Positions 15,405-23,304 of a stretch of DNA of 64,000 nucleotides are shown piece by piece. Numbering within the stretch: position 1 is the first letter of the stretch; each line of letters opens with the position of its first letter. Origin of the DNA: Micromonospora sp. U21 (GTDB taxonomy: Bacteria; Actinomycetota; Actinomycetes; Mycobacteriales; Micromonosporaceae); contig NZ_JAGPYK010000010.1 in NCBI RefSeq assembly GCF_018070045.1, positions 141,238-205,237 of the forward strand, in the 5' to 3' direction. The notes below the pieces were generated by a model, which saw nothing but the letters and a program-made list of their open reading frames with translations, was not told where the DNA came from and ran no database searches. The translations under genes and the position numbers were made by a program.

Positions 15405-17099
15405 ATGGACCTTCCGACCGTCGACCTGCCGGCCCTGCCCCCGTTGCTGGCCGCGCCCGCCCCCGGCTGGGTGGAGACCACCGACGTGATCGTGGTGGGT
15501 TCCGGGGTGGCCGGGTTGACCGCGGCGCTGCACCTGCGCGAGGCGGGCCTGCACGTCACGGTGGTCACCAAGGTCAACATCGATGACGGGTCGACCCGGT
15601 GGGCGCAGGGCGGCATCGCGGCGGTGCTCGACCCGAGGGACACTCCGGCGGCGCACGCCTCGGACACCGAGATCGCCGGCGTCGGGCTCTGCGACCCGGC
15701 GGCGGTCCAGGTGCTGGTCGAGGAGGGGCCGATCCGGCTGCGGGAGCTGATCCGGATCGGCGCCGAGTTCGACCGCCACCCGGACGGCTCGTTGATGCTG
15801 ACCCGTGAAGGCGGGCACCGGGCGGACCGGATCGTGCACGCCGGCGGGGACGCCACCGGGGCCGAGGTGCAGCGGGCCCTGCACGCGGCGGTGCGGCGGG
15901 ACCCGTGGATCCGGTTGGTCGAGCACGCCCTGGTGCTGGACCTGCTGCGGGCGCCCGGCGACGGCCCGGACGGGCTCGGACCGGCCTGTGGGATCACGCT
16001 GCACGTGCTCGGCGAGGGCAGCGAGGACGGTGTCGGCGCACTGCTGGCCCGGGCGGTGGTACTGGCCACCGGCGGGATGGGCCAGATCTTCGCGGCCACC
16101 ACCAACCCGGCGGTTTCCACCGGGGACGGGGTGGCGCTGGCGATGCGGGCCGGCGCGGCGGTGACCGACGTGGAGTTCGTCCAGTTCCATCCGACCGCCC
16201 TGATCACGCCGCCCGGTGCCGGTGTGCCCGGCGCCGGGCACGCGCAGCAGCCGCTGGTCTCCGAGGCGCTGCGCGGCGAGGGCGCCCACCTGGTGGACGC
16301 GGACGGCAAGCGGTTCATGGTGGGCCAGCACGAGCTGGCCGAGCTGGCTCCCCGGGACGTGGTGGCCAAGGGCATCCACCGGGTGCTGCTCGCCACCGGC
16401 GCGGACCATGTCTTCCTCGACGCCCGGCACCTGGGCGGGGAGTTCCTGGCCGCGCGGTTCCCGACCATCGTGGCGTCCTGCCTGGCGATCGGCGTGGACC
16501 CGGCCACCGACCTGATCCCGGTCGCCCCGGCCGCGCACTACGCCTCCGGCGGTGTCCGTACCGATCTTTTCGGCCGCACCTCGATCCCCGGCCTCTACGC
16601 GTGCGGTGAGGTCGCCTGCACGGGCGTGCACGGCGCGAACCGCCTGGCCAGCAACTCGCTATTGGAGGGTCTGGTCTTCTCCCGGCGGATCGCCGACGAC
16701 ATCGCGGCGGGCCTGCCCGAGCAGGTCCGACCGGCGGACACCGGCGCGTGGCGCGGTGGTGCGGGCTGGGTGCTGCCGGCCGAGGCGACGCCGGCCCTGC
16801 AACGGGCGATGACCCGGGGTGCCGGGGTGCTCCGCTCGGCTGCCACGCTGGCCGAGACGGCCGGGACGCTGACCGAGCTGGGCGCCGCCCGAGGTCGGCC
16901 GCGGACGGCCGACTGGGAGGCGACAAACCTGCTCACCGTGGCATCGACGCTGGTGGCCGCCGCGTACGCGCGCGGCGAGACCCGGGGTTGCCACTGGCGG
17001 GAGGACTTCCCGACGGCCGACGAGCGGTGGTCGGGCCACCTGGTCGGGTCGATCGGGGCGCAGGGCGGGTTGACGCAGCAGTGGGAGGGACGGCCATGA
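15405..17099 (+). CDS. nadB: L-aspartate oxidase
   Basis: NadB oxidises aspartate to iminoaspartate, the first step of bacterial NAD synthesis. The 564-residue flavoprotein has the FAD-binding IVVGSGVAGLTAALHLREAG near residue 27, RWAQGGIAAVL, HPTAL, and the C-terminal GLYACGEVACTGVHGANRLASNSLLEG typical of the succinate dehydrogenase/aspartate oxidase family. The ATG at 15405 has GGGGGA just upstream; an earlier in-frame start would add a non-homologous leader. Its stop overlaps the nadC start (ATGA). No nadA (quinolinate synthase) is in view, so the middle step must be encoded elsewhere. Confidence 0.95.
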   Translation: MDLPTVDLPALPPLLAAPAPGWVETTDVIVVGSGVAGLTAALHLREAGLHVTVVTKVNIDDGSTRWAQGGIAAVLDPRDTPAAHASDTEIAGVGLCDPAAVQVLVEEGPIRLRELIRIGAEFDRHPDGSLMLTREGGHRADRIVHAGGDATGAEVQRALHAAVRRDPWIRLVEHALVLDLLRAPGDGPDGLGPACGITLHVLGEGSEDGVGALLARAVVLATGGMGQIFAATTNPAVSTGDGVALAMRAGAAVTDVEFVQFHPTALITPPGAGVPGAGHAQQPLVSEALRGEGAHLVDADGKRFMVGQHELAELAPRDVVAKGIHRVLLATGADHVFLDARHLGGEFLAARFPTIVASCLAIGVDPATDLIPVAPAAHYASGGVRTDLFGRTSIPGLYACGEVACTGVHGANRLASNSLLEGLVFSRRIADDIAAGLPEQVRPADTGAWRGGAGWVLPAEATPALQRAMTRGAGVLRSAATLAETAGTLTELGAARGRPRTADWEATNLLTVASTLVAAAYARGETRGCHWREDFPTADERWSGHLVGSIGAQGGLTQQWEGRP

Positions 17100-17992
17100 C
17101 GGAGTCGACGCAGCAGGCGTTGCGGGCGATCGGACTGGACCCGGCGCAGGTGCGGCGGGTGATCGAGGGCGCGCTGGTCGAGGATCTGGGGCCGGACTTC
17201 CTCGACGTCACCAGCGTGGCCACCATCCCGGCGGAGCAGACCGACACCGCCGACCTGGTGGCCCGCGCGGACGGCGTGGTGGCCGGGCTGGCCGTGGCCG
17301 CCGCCGTGTTCGAGCTGGTCGGCGAGGTGACCGGGTTCGGCCGTACCGTCGAGGTGTCGCAGGTGGCCCGCGACGGTGAGCGGGTTGCCCGCGGCGATGT
17401 GCTGGCGACGGTGACCGGGCCGACCCGGCTGCTCCTCACCGCCGAACGGACGGCGCTCAACCTGCTCTGCCGGATGTCCGGGGTGGCCACCCACACCCGG
17501 GCCTGGGCGGACGCGTTGGACGGCACGAAGGCGATGGTGCTGGACACCCGCAAGACCACGCCGGGCCTGCGGGCGCTGGAGAAGTACGCGGTGCGGGCGG
17601 GCGGCGGCACCAACAAGCGGATGGGCCTCTACGACGTGGCCATGATCAAGGACAACCACAAGCTCGCGGCCGGGGGCATCACCGCGGCGTACCGGCGGGT
17701 CCGGGAGGCGTTCCCGGAGGTGCCGGTGCAGGTCGAGGTGACCACGGTCGGCGAGGCGCTGGAGGCGGTGGACGCCGGCGCGGACTTCCTGCTCTGCGAC
17801 AACATGACCCCGGAGAATCTGGCCGAGGCGGTGGCCGCGGTGGGTGACCGGGCGGAGCTGGAGGCGACCGGCGGGCTCACCCTGGAGGTGGCCGCCCGGT
17901 ACGCCGCCACCGGCGTGGACTTCCTCTCGGTGGGCGCGCTGACCCACTCGTCGCCCATCCTGGACATCGCGATGGACCTGCGCGTCGAATGA
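17096..17992 (+). CDS. nadC: Quinolinate phosphoribosyltransferase (decarboxylating)
   Basis: NadC converts quinolinate and PRPP to nicotinate mononucleotide, the last step before the common NAD pathway. The 298-residue protein contains EDLGPDFLDVTS near the start, the quinolinate-binding stretch DTRKTTPGLRALEKYAVRAGGGTNKRMGL at about residues 143-171, DNHKLAAGGI and the C-terminal barrel motifs ATGGLTLEVAARYAATGVDFLSVGALTHS. It is coupled to nadB by a 4-base overlap and ends convergently with the next gene, 18 bp away. Confidence 0.97.
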   Translation: MTESTQQALRAIGLDPAQVRRVIEGALVEDLGPDFLDVTSVATIPAEQTDTADLVARADGVVAGLAVAAAVFELVGEVTGFGRTVEVSQVARDGERVARGDVLATVTGPTRLLLTAERTALNLLCRMSGVATHTRAWADALDGTKAMVLDTRKTTPGLRALEKYAVRAGGGTNKRMGLYDVAMIKDNHKLAAGGITAAYRRVREAFPEVPVQVEVTTVGEALEAVDAGADFLLCDNMTPENLAEAVAAVGDRAELEATGGLTLEVAARYAATGVDFLSVGALTHSSPILDIAMDLRVE

Positions 17993-18010
17993 CGGATGCC
18001 TGATCGGGCT

Positions 18011-19102
18011 TCAGACGGTGGTCAGTGAGGTCGCGGCCAGATTGAAGATCACCCGGTTCTCGGTGTCCTGCCGGCCGTCCAGGCCGTACTTGGCCCGGAA
18101 GAGCTCCAGCACCCGGTTGTAGATCTCGGGCGCCAGCTCGTCGGCCTCGCCGATGGCGAAGACCTCGCCGGCCGCCTCGGGCCGGTCCAGCACGACGCTC
18201 AGCCCGGCCAGCCCGTGCCGGGCCACGTTGCGCACCAGGTCGGTGCCGGCGATGTACCAGTCGCCGTCGGAGCGTACGTAGAGCGCCTCGCAGGTCTCCA
18301 GGTCCCGCCCAGCCTGGCGCAGGCAGAGCCGCAGGCTGAGGCAGGCCTCCAGATCCTCCAGGGGCGCGGTCTCCCACAGCTCGGCGAACCGGTCGTCGAC
18401 GAACTCGCCCAGCGGAGTGGAGACGAACGCCTCGATCTGCTGGGTGTCGAAGGTGCTGCCCTGCACCGGGAAGAACGAGATGAACGCCTTGCCGTCCCAG
18501 CGGTACATCTGCACCGAGGGGGCGGCGCTGTAGACCCGGACCTGGAGCCGGGCGCGGGCCGCTTCCGGCAGCTCCTCGCGGAGCCGGGCCAGGTGCCACA
18601 GGTTGTTGAGGATGGCCACCGAGGCGTCCCGTCGGCGCAGCTCCTCGCCGCGCAGCCGGACCGCCGGTGAGTCCGGGTCCAGCAGCAGCACCTTGACGGT
18701 GGCGCCGTTGGCGAGCGCGGAGCGCAGCGCGGCCACGAACCGGCTCGCGTACGGGCCCTCCAGCATGCTGGTCCAGGTCTCCAGGATGGCCACGATCTCC
18801 CGGCACTGGGCGACCCGTTCGATCAGCGCGTCCCGGTCCAACCGGGGATGCTCGATGATGCTGACCGTCTGGAGTTCGCGGAAGAGCGGGTTGAGCACCA
18901 CATAGGTCAGCAGCGTCATGATCAGCGCGGCGCCGATGTTGAGGTAGAGGTCGCCGGCGAAGCTGCCGGTCTCCCGTCGGGACGCCTGCCACGCCCGCAC
19001 GATCATCCAGATCGCGCCGCCGGCCAGAGCCACCAGCACGAGCACGTGGCGCCGACGCCGGCGCAGGGTGTTGCGCCCTCGCACCCACCACGTCCCCGAC
19101 AT
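18011..19102 (-). CDS. Two-helix membrane protein with phospholipase D-like fold, catalytic motifs not seen
   Basis: The 363-residue protein has an N-terminal Arg-rich stretch and two membrane helices (residues about 18-38 and 50-70), then a soluble domain of about 290 residues. ALANGATVKVLLLDPDSPAVRLR and the paired LQVRVYSAAPSVQMYRWDGKAFISFFP look like the strands of PLD-type or toxin-immunity sensor proteins, but no HxKxxxxD motif is present. The function is unknown; a binding rather than catalytic role is likely. The ATG at 19102 has GGGGAG upstream; a longer frame to 19159 has no support. It is divergent from coaX. Confidence 0.6.
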   Translation of the reverse strand: MSGTWWVRGRNTLRRRRRHVLVLVALAGGAIWMIVRAWQASRRETGSFAGDLYLNIGAALIMTLLTYVVLNPLFRELQTVSIIEHPRLDRDALIERVAQCREIVAILETWTSMLEGPYASRFVAALRSALANGATVKVLLLDPDSPAVRLRGEELRRRDASVAILNNLWHLARLREELPEAARARLQVRVYSAAPSVQMYRWDGKAFISFFPVQGSTFDTQQIEAFVSTPLGEFVDDRFAELWETAPLEDLEACLSLRLCLRQAGRDLETCEALYVRSDGDWYIAGTDLVRNVARHGLAGLSVVLDRPEAAGEVFAIGEADELAPEIYNRVLELFRAKYGLDGRQDTENRVIFNLAATSLTTV

Positions 19103-19208
19103 GTCCGCTCCCCGTCCGGCCGCGCCGTGGATCGACCTGTGTTCATGTCGTGATGGCACCAGGATACGGTCCGCCGGCCGGTCCGCGCCCGCCCGGACGG
19201 TCGTTGTC

Positions 19209-19221
19209 TAGGCTTCGTGCG
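19209..19221 (+). promoter_or_regulatory. Leaderless -10 element TAGGCT before coaX
   Basis: TAGGCT (19209-19214) ends 6 nt before the GTG at 19221. There is no ribosome site between them, so coaX is probably translated from a leaderless mRNA. Confidence 0.55.
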
Positions 19222-19979
19222 TGCTGCTCTGCATCGACATCGGAAACACCAACACCGTGCTGGCGACCTTCGACGGCGACAAGCTGGTGCACTCCTGGCG
19301 GATCAAGACCGACGCCCGCTCGACGGCGGACGAGCTGGGTCTGATGTTCCGGGGTCTGCTCGCGGGGGACAACGTCGAGATCACCGGCGTGGCCGCCTGC
19401 TCCACCGTGCCGGCCGCGCTGCGCTCGCTGCGCACCATGCTCGGCCGCTACTACGCCGACCTGCCGAGCGTGATCGTCGAGCCCGGGGTGCGGACCGGGG
19501 TTCAGCTGGCGATCGACAACCCGAAGGAGGTGGGCGCCGACCGGGTGGTGAACACCCTGGCCGCGTACACGCTCTACGGCGGGCCGTCGATCGTGGTGGA
19601 CTTCGGTACCACCACCAACTTCGACGTGATCAGCGGTCGGGGTGAGTTCCTCGGCGGGGCGTTCGCCCCGGGCATCGAGATCTCCTTCGACGCGCTGGCC
19701 GCCAGGGCCGCCCAGCTGCGCAAGGTCGAGGCCACCAAGCCCCGCTCGGTGATCGGCAAGAACACCGTGGAGTGCCTCCAGTCCGGCCTGTACTTCGGCT
19801 TCGCCGGGCAGGTGGACCGGATCGTCGAGCGGATGACCGAGGAGTTGGGCGAGGTGAAGGCGGTGATCGCCACCGGCGGCCTCGCCTCGCTGGTGATCAA
19901 CGAGTGCCACACCATCACCCACCACGAGCCGATGATCACACTGATCGGTCTGCGGATGGTCTACGACCGGAACCTGTGA
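19221..19979 (+). CDS. coaX: Type III pantothenate kinase
   Basis: CoaX phosphorylates pantothenate, the first committed step of CoA synthesis, and acts on the product of the PanC/PanD enzymes encoded 5 kb upstream. The 252-residue protein starts with the phosphate-binding DIGNTNT, has NPKEVGADRVVN near residue 93, the second nucleotide motif VDFGTTTNFDVI near 119, and GGAFAPGIEIS. These identify the ASKHA-fold type III enzyme, which is not feedback-inhibited by CoA in characterised members. The GTG start is set by the N-terminal motif and the leaderless promoter. Confidence 0.96.
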   Translation: MLLCIDIGNTNTVLATFDGDKLVHSWRIKTDARSTADELGLMFRGLLAGDNVEITGVAACSTVPAALRSLRTMLGRYYADLPSVIVEPGVRTGVQLAIDNPKEVGADRVVNTLAAYTLYGGPSIVVDFGTTTNFDVISGRGEFLGGAFAPGIEISFDALAARAAQLRKVEATKPRSVIGKNTVECLQSGLYFGFAGQVDRIVERMTEELGEVKAVIATGGLASLVINECHTITHHEPMITLIGLRMVYDRNL

Positions 19980-19989
19980 CCCCCGTGCT

Positions 19990-20733
19990 TCAGCGCCGGC
20001 GGGCGCGGAAGGCCAGTGTCCGGTACGGCAGCTCGAAGGTCTCCCGCCCGACGAGGTCCGGATGGCTGGCCAGGAGTCCCCGTACCTCTCGGTCGATCTT
20101 CTCCCGTTCCTCCATCGGCGCTGTGAGCCAGTAGGAGCGGGTGTGCAGCATGCCGAGCAGTTCGTCCGGGGTGAGCAGCGTCCGGTGCGCGAACTGGGCC
20201 ACCTCCACCGGCCCGAAGGCCGGGCCGAAGCCGGTGACCTGTTCGAACAGGTTGGCCGAGTTGTCCCGGAGGTCGGCGATCCGGCTCAGCTCGACCACCC
20301 AGCTGGCCGCCCGGTCGTCACGGACGTTCCAGATCGGCGCGAACGTCCCGCCCGGCCGCAGCACCCGGGCGACCTCGGCGTGCGCGGGCTCCCTGTCGAA
20401 CCAGTGGTAGGCCTGGCCGACCAGCACCCCGTCGGCGCTGCCGTCCGGTAGCGGCATCGATTCGGCGCTGCCGGCCAGGGCCGTTACGTCGGGGGTGGCG
20501 GCGTCCAGTTGGGCCCGCATGCCGGGGTCGGGCTCCACCGGCAGCACCTGGTGGCCCAGTGCCCGTACGGCCCTGGTCAGGATGCCGGTGCCCGCCCCGA
20601 GGTCGACGACCTGGGCGGCGTCGCTCAGCCCGTCAAGCGCCCAGCGGACCGCCTCTTGCGGATAACTGGGACGAAACCGGTCATAGTCACTCGCCGCGGC
20701 ACCGAAGGAGAGGGCGTGAGTGTGATCGGCCAT
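19990..20733 (-). CDS. Class I SAM-dependent methyltransferase
   Basis: The 247-residue cytosolic protein has the SAM-binding loop VVDLGAGTGILTRAVRALGHQVLPVEPD near residues 39-66, SAESMPLPDGSADGVLVGQAYHWFD (motif II region) and VLRPGGTFAPIWN (motif III). The early ASDYDRFRPSYPQEAV segment is common in the Methyltransf_11 group. The substrate cannot be told. It ends 10 bp after the convergent coaX stop and is divergent from lysS. Nothing in the sequence links it to either neighbour's pathway. Confidence 0.85.
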   Translation of the reverse strand: MADHTHALSFGAAASDYDRFRPSYPQEAVRWALDGLSDAAQVVDLGAGTGILTRAVRALGHQVLPVEPDPGMRAQLDAATPDVTALAGSAESMPLPDGSADGVLVGQAYHWFDREPAHAEVARVLRPGGTFAPIWNVRDDRAASWVVELSRIADLRDNSANLFEQVTGFGPAFGPVEVAQFAHRTLLTPDELLGMLHTRSYWLTAPMEEREKIDREVRGLLASHPDLVGRETFELPYRTLAFRARRR

Positions 20734-20821
20734 GAGGCGCAGGTTATCTGGTAACGACCCTCAGGGCGCTTGAGTACGCTCGGGCCTGACCCCCCGTATC
20801 TCCGTGACGAGGAAGCGTGCC

Positions 20822-22330
20822 GTGAGCGAGCAGAACGCCGTGCCAGTGGACCCCGCCGACGACCTTCCCGAGCAGATGAAGGTCCGCCGGGAGAAGCGGG
20901 ACCGGATGATCGCCGACGGCATCGAGGCCTACCCGGTCGGATTCTCCCGCACCACCACCCTGTCCGAGGTCCGGGCGCGTTACGCCGACCTGCCGACCGA
21001 CACCGCCACCGGCGACCAGGTCTCGGTCACCGGCCGGGTGATCTTCGTACGCAACACGGGCAAGCTCTGCTTCGCGACCTTGCGGGACGGCGACGGCACC
21101 GAGTTGCAGGCGATGCTCTCGCTGGACCGGGTCGGGCCGGAGCGGCTGGAGGCCTGGAAGCGGCTGGTCGACCTCGGCGACCACGTCGGCGTCACCGGCG
21201 AGGTGATCACCAGTCGCCGGGGTGAGCTGTCGGTGCTGGCCGAGCGCTGGGACATGACCGCCAAGGCGCTGCGGCCGTTGCCGGTGGCGCACAAGCCGCT
21301 CTCCGAGGAGGCGCGCGTCCGGCAGCGCTACGTCGACCTGATCGTCCGGCCGCAGGCCCGCCAGATGGTCCGTACCCGGTCCGCGGCGGTGCGCAGCCTT
21401 CGCGATTCGCTGCACGGGCAGGGCTTCATCGAGGTGGAAACTCCGATGCTGCAACTGCTGCACGGCGGCGCGGCGGCCCGACCGTTCGTGACCCACAGCA
21501 ATGCGTTGAACACCGATCTGTATCTGCGAATCGCTCCGGAACTGTTTCTCAAGCGCGCCGTGGTCGGCGGTGTCGACCGTGTCTTCGAGATCAACCGCAA
21601 CTTCCGTAATGAGGGTGTCGACTCTTCGCACTCACCCGAGTTCGCGATGCTGGAGACGTACGAGGCGTACGGCGACTACGACACGATGGCCGAGTTGACC
21701 CGCAATCTCGTACAAGAGGCGGCGGTCGCGGTCAGCGGCTCGACCGTGGTGACCCACGCCAGCGGTCGGGAGTTCGACCTGGGCGGTGAGTGGCGGTCGG
21801 TGACCCTGTTCGGGGTGCTTTCCGAGGCGCTTGGCGAGGAGGTCACGGTCCGCACCGACCGGTCCCGCCTGGTGGAGTACGCGGACAAGGTGGGATTGGC
21901 CGTGGACCCGAAGTGGGGCCCGGGCAAGCTGGCCGAGGAACTGTTCGAGGAGCTGGTCGTCCCCGGCCTGGAGGCGCCGACCTTCGTCCGGGACTACCCG
22001 GAGGAGACCAGCCCGCTCACCCGGGCGCACCGCAGCGAGCCGGGGCTGGCCGAGAAGTGGGACCTCTACGTTCTCGGGTTCGAGCTGGGCACCGCGTACT
22101 CCGAGCTGGTCGACCCGGTGGTGCAGCGGGAGCGGCTGGTGGCCCAGGCGCAGCTCGCCGCCCGCGGCGACGACGAGGCGATGCGTCTCGACGAGGACTT
22201 TCTCCGGGCGATGGAGTATGGAATGCCGCCGGCCGGCGGTATGGGAATGGGAATCGACCGGCTGTTGATGGCCCTGACCGGGCTCGGAATTCGGGAAACG
22301 ATCCTCTTCCCGTTGGTCCGCCCCGAGTAG
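20822..22330 (+). CDS. lysS: Lysyl-tRNA synthetase, class II
   Basis: LysS charges tRNA-Lys. The 502-residue protein has an OB-fold anticodon-binding domain ([26 protein letters not shown], about residues 68-93), motif 1 around [10 protein letters not shown], motif 2 [24 protein letters not shown] and motif 3 [11 protein letters not shown] near the end. I start it at the GTG at 20822 because GAGGAAG lies 6 nt upstream. The in-frame GTG at 20804 would place that site inside the gene. The order lysS-lsr2-clpC is standard in actinobacteria. Confidence 0.95.
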   Translation: MSEQNAVPVDPADDLPEQMKVRREKRDRMIADGIEAYPVGFSRTTTLSEVRARYADLPTDTATGDQVSVTGRVIFVRNTGKLCFATLRDGDGTELQAMLSLDRVGPERLEAWKRLVDLGDHVGVTGEVITSRRGELSVLAERWDMTAKALRPLPVAHKPLSEEARVRQRYVDLIVRPQARQMVRTRSAAVRSLRDSLHGQGFIEVETPMLQLLHGGAAARPFVTHSNALNTDLYLRIAPELFLKRAVVGGVDRVFEINRNFRNEGVDSSHSPEFAMLETYEAYGDYDTMAELTRNLVQEAAVAVSGSTVVTHASGREFDLGGEWRSVTLFGVLSEALGEEVTVRTDRSRLVEYADKVGLAVDPKWGPGKLAEELFEELVVPGLEAPTFVRDYPEETSPLTRAHRSEPGLAEKWDLYVLGFELGTAYSELVDPVVQRERLVAQAQLAARGDDEAMRLDEDFLRAMEYGMPPAGGMGMGIDRLLMALTGLGIRETILFPLVRPE

Positions 22331-22367
22331 TCCGGCTCGGCTCGTGCCGCGTCGATACCGCATCCTA

Positions 22368-22398
22368 TTGACGGGGCGAGCAGCGCGCGGGTTATTGT
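22368..22398 (+). promoter_or_regulatory. Likely lsr2 promoter
   Basis: TTGACG (22368-22373) and TATTGT (22393-22398) are 19 bp apart, about 45 bp before the lsr2 start. It is the best housekeeping-type promoter match in the window and implies a leader of about 36 nt with AAAGGA near the start codon. Confidence 0.6.
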
Positions 22399-22441
22399 GC
22401 TCTCGTTAGCAGGAGCACCCTGCTCGAAAGGAATGTGGGAC

Positions 22442-22786
22442 GTGGCCAAGCAGATCATTCACAAGCTGGTCGATGACCTGGACGGCGGGGACGCGGACGA
22501 GACCGTCAAGTTCGCGCTCGACGGCGTTCAGTACGAGATCGACCTGTCGAGTTCCAACGCCGCGAAATTGCGCGACGTATTCGCCCCCTACGTGGGCGCC
22601 GGCACCAAGGTGGGCCGGGGCGGCGTGGTGATCGGTGGACGGGCCGCCCGCGGCCGGGGCGGCGCGACCGCCGACCGGGAGCAGAACAAGGCGATCCGGG
22701 AGTGGGCCAAGAAGGCCGGCAAGGACATCTCGGACCGGGGGCGCATCCCGCAGGAGATCGTCGACGAGTACCACGCGAAGCGCTGA
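22442..22786 (+). CDS. lsr2: Lsr2 nucleoid-associated silencing protein
   Basis: Lsr2 is the actinobacterial H-NS analogue: it bridges AT-rich DNA and silences acquired genes. The 114-residue protein has the dimerisation domain (KQIIHKLVDDLDGGDADETVKFALDGVQYEIDLS, residues 3-36), a basic linker, and the C-terminal DNA-binding domain. The AT-hook-like minor-groove motif is RGRGG at about 72-76, and IREWAKKAGKDISDRGRIPQEIVDEYHAK ends the protein. The GTG at 22442 gives the usual MAKQ-type N-terminus. An ATG 9 nt earlier is possible but lies too close to the AAAGGA site. Confidence 0.95.
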   Translation: MAKQIIHKLVDDLDGGDADETVKFALDGVQYEIDLSSSNAAKLRDVFAPYVGAGTKVGRGGVVIGGRAARGRGGATADREQNKAIREWAKKAGKDISDRGRIPQEIVDEYHAKR

Positions 22787-22829
22787 TCCGTCAGCAGTCT
22801 GGTGGCCAGCGGCCGCCGCAGGGCGACAC

Positions 22830-22865
22830 CGACGCCGGGCCGGAGCATTCTCCGGGCCGGCGTCG
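22830..22865 (+). terminator. Hairpin terminator of lsr2
   Basis: Arms 22830-22845 and 22850-22865 form a 16-bp GC-rich stem with one mismatch and a 4-nt loop, 44 bp after the lsr2 stop. No T-run follows. Confidence 0.7.
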
Positions 22866-22942
22866 CCGTATTCCCGTCAGCCGCCGACCGGGCGCCGGAG
22901 GCCGGGCCCCGGGGTCGGGGAAGCATTCCCGCGCGACCGACG

Positions 22943-22985
22943 TTGTCCACAACCGGTGGAGCAGCTGTCCACAGCCTGTGGACAA
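22943..22985. promoter_or_regulatory. Cluster of three DnaA boxes
   Basis: TTGTCCACA lies at 22943-22951, CTGTCCACA at 22965-22973, and TTGTCCACA in reverse at 22985-22977. The last two form a perfect inverted repeat, TGTCCACA-gcc-TGTGGACA. TTGTCCACA is the preferred DnaA box of high-GC actinobacteria. All three fall within 43 bp in the lsr2-clpC intergenic region, which has no gene (22787-23304). Confidence 0.75.
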
Positions 22986-23082
22986 CCCTCCCCAGGGCCG
23001 GGTGCGGCGTTCGTCGCCGGCGTCGGTCCCCCTCCCCGGAGCCTTCCGGAGCCGGGAGAGGGCTTCCGTCGAGCCAGTCGGA

Positions 23083-23211
23083 TTTCGCTCTGCGCGTAGC
23101 GACAGGGGTACCGGAACACCTTCTGAGCGCGGACGGTTGTTCAAAACGACGTGGAACCGACCCGTACCCGAGACACACGACCTCAGCTGAGTCGGTCAGC
23201 GACGATAGAGT
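23083..23211 (+). promoter_or_regulatory. clpC upstream region: possible ClgR site and -10 element
   Basis: TTTCGC-TCTGC-GCG (23083-23096) fits the ClgR pattern GTTCGC-N5-GCG, as I recall it for Streptomyces clp genes, except at the first base. A hexamer TAGAGT (23206-23211) about 100 bp before clpC could be a -10 element, without a clear -35. The rest of 22787-23304 contains no gene. Confidence 0.35.
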
Positions 23212-23304
23212 AAGGAGGCACGGACGCCCGTCCCGGACGTTCGTGCACCGGCCCCGCCAAGATCTTGACCATCAAGGCGCACGGCACGTGAGGAGCACGA
23301 GGGC

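Noticed and set aside
15405..17992. Missing nadA taken as a broken NAD pathway
   Set aside because: nadA can be encoded elsewhere. nadB and nadC are both intact and coupled, so the pathway is probably complete.
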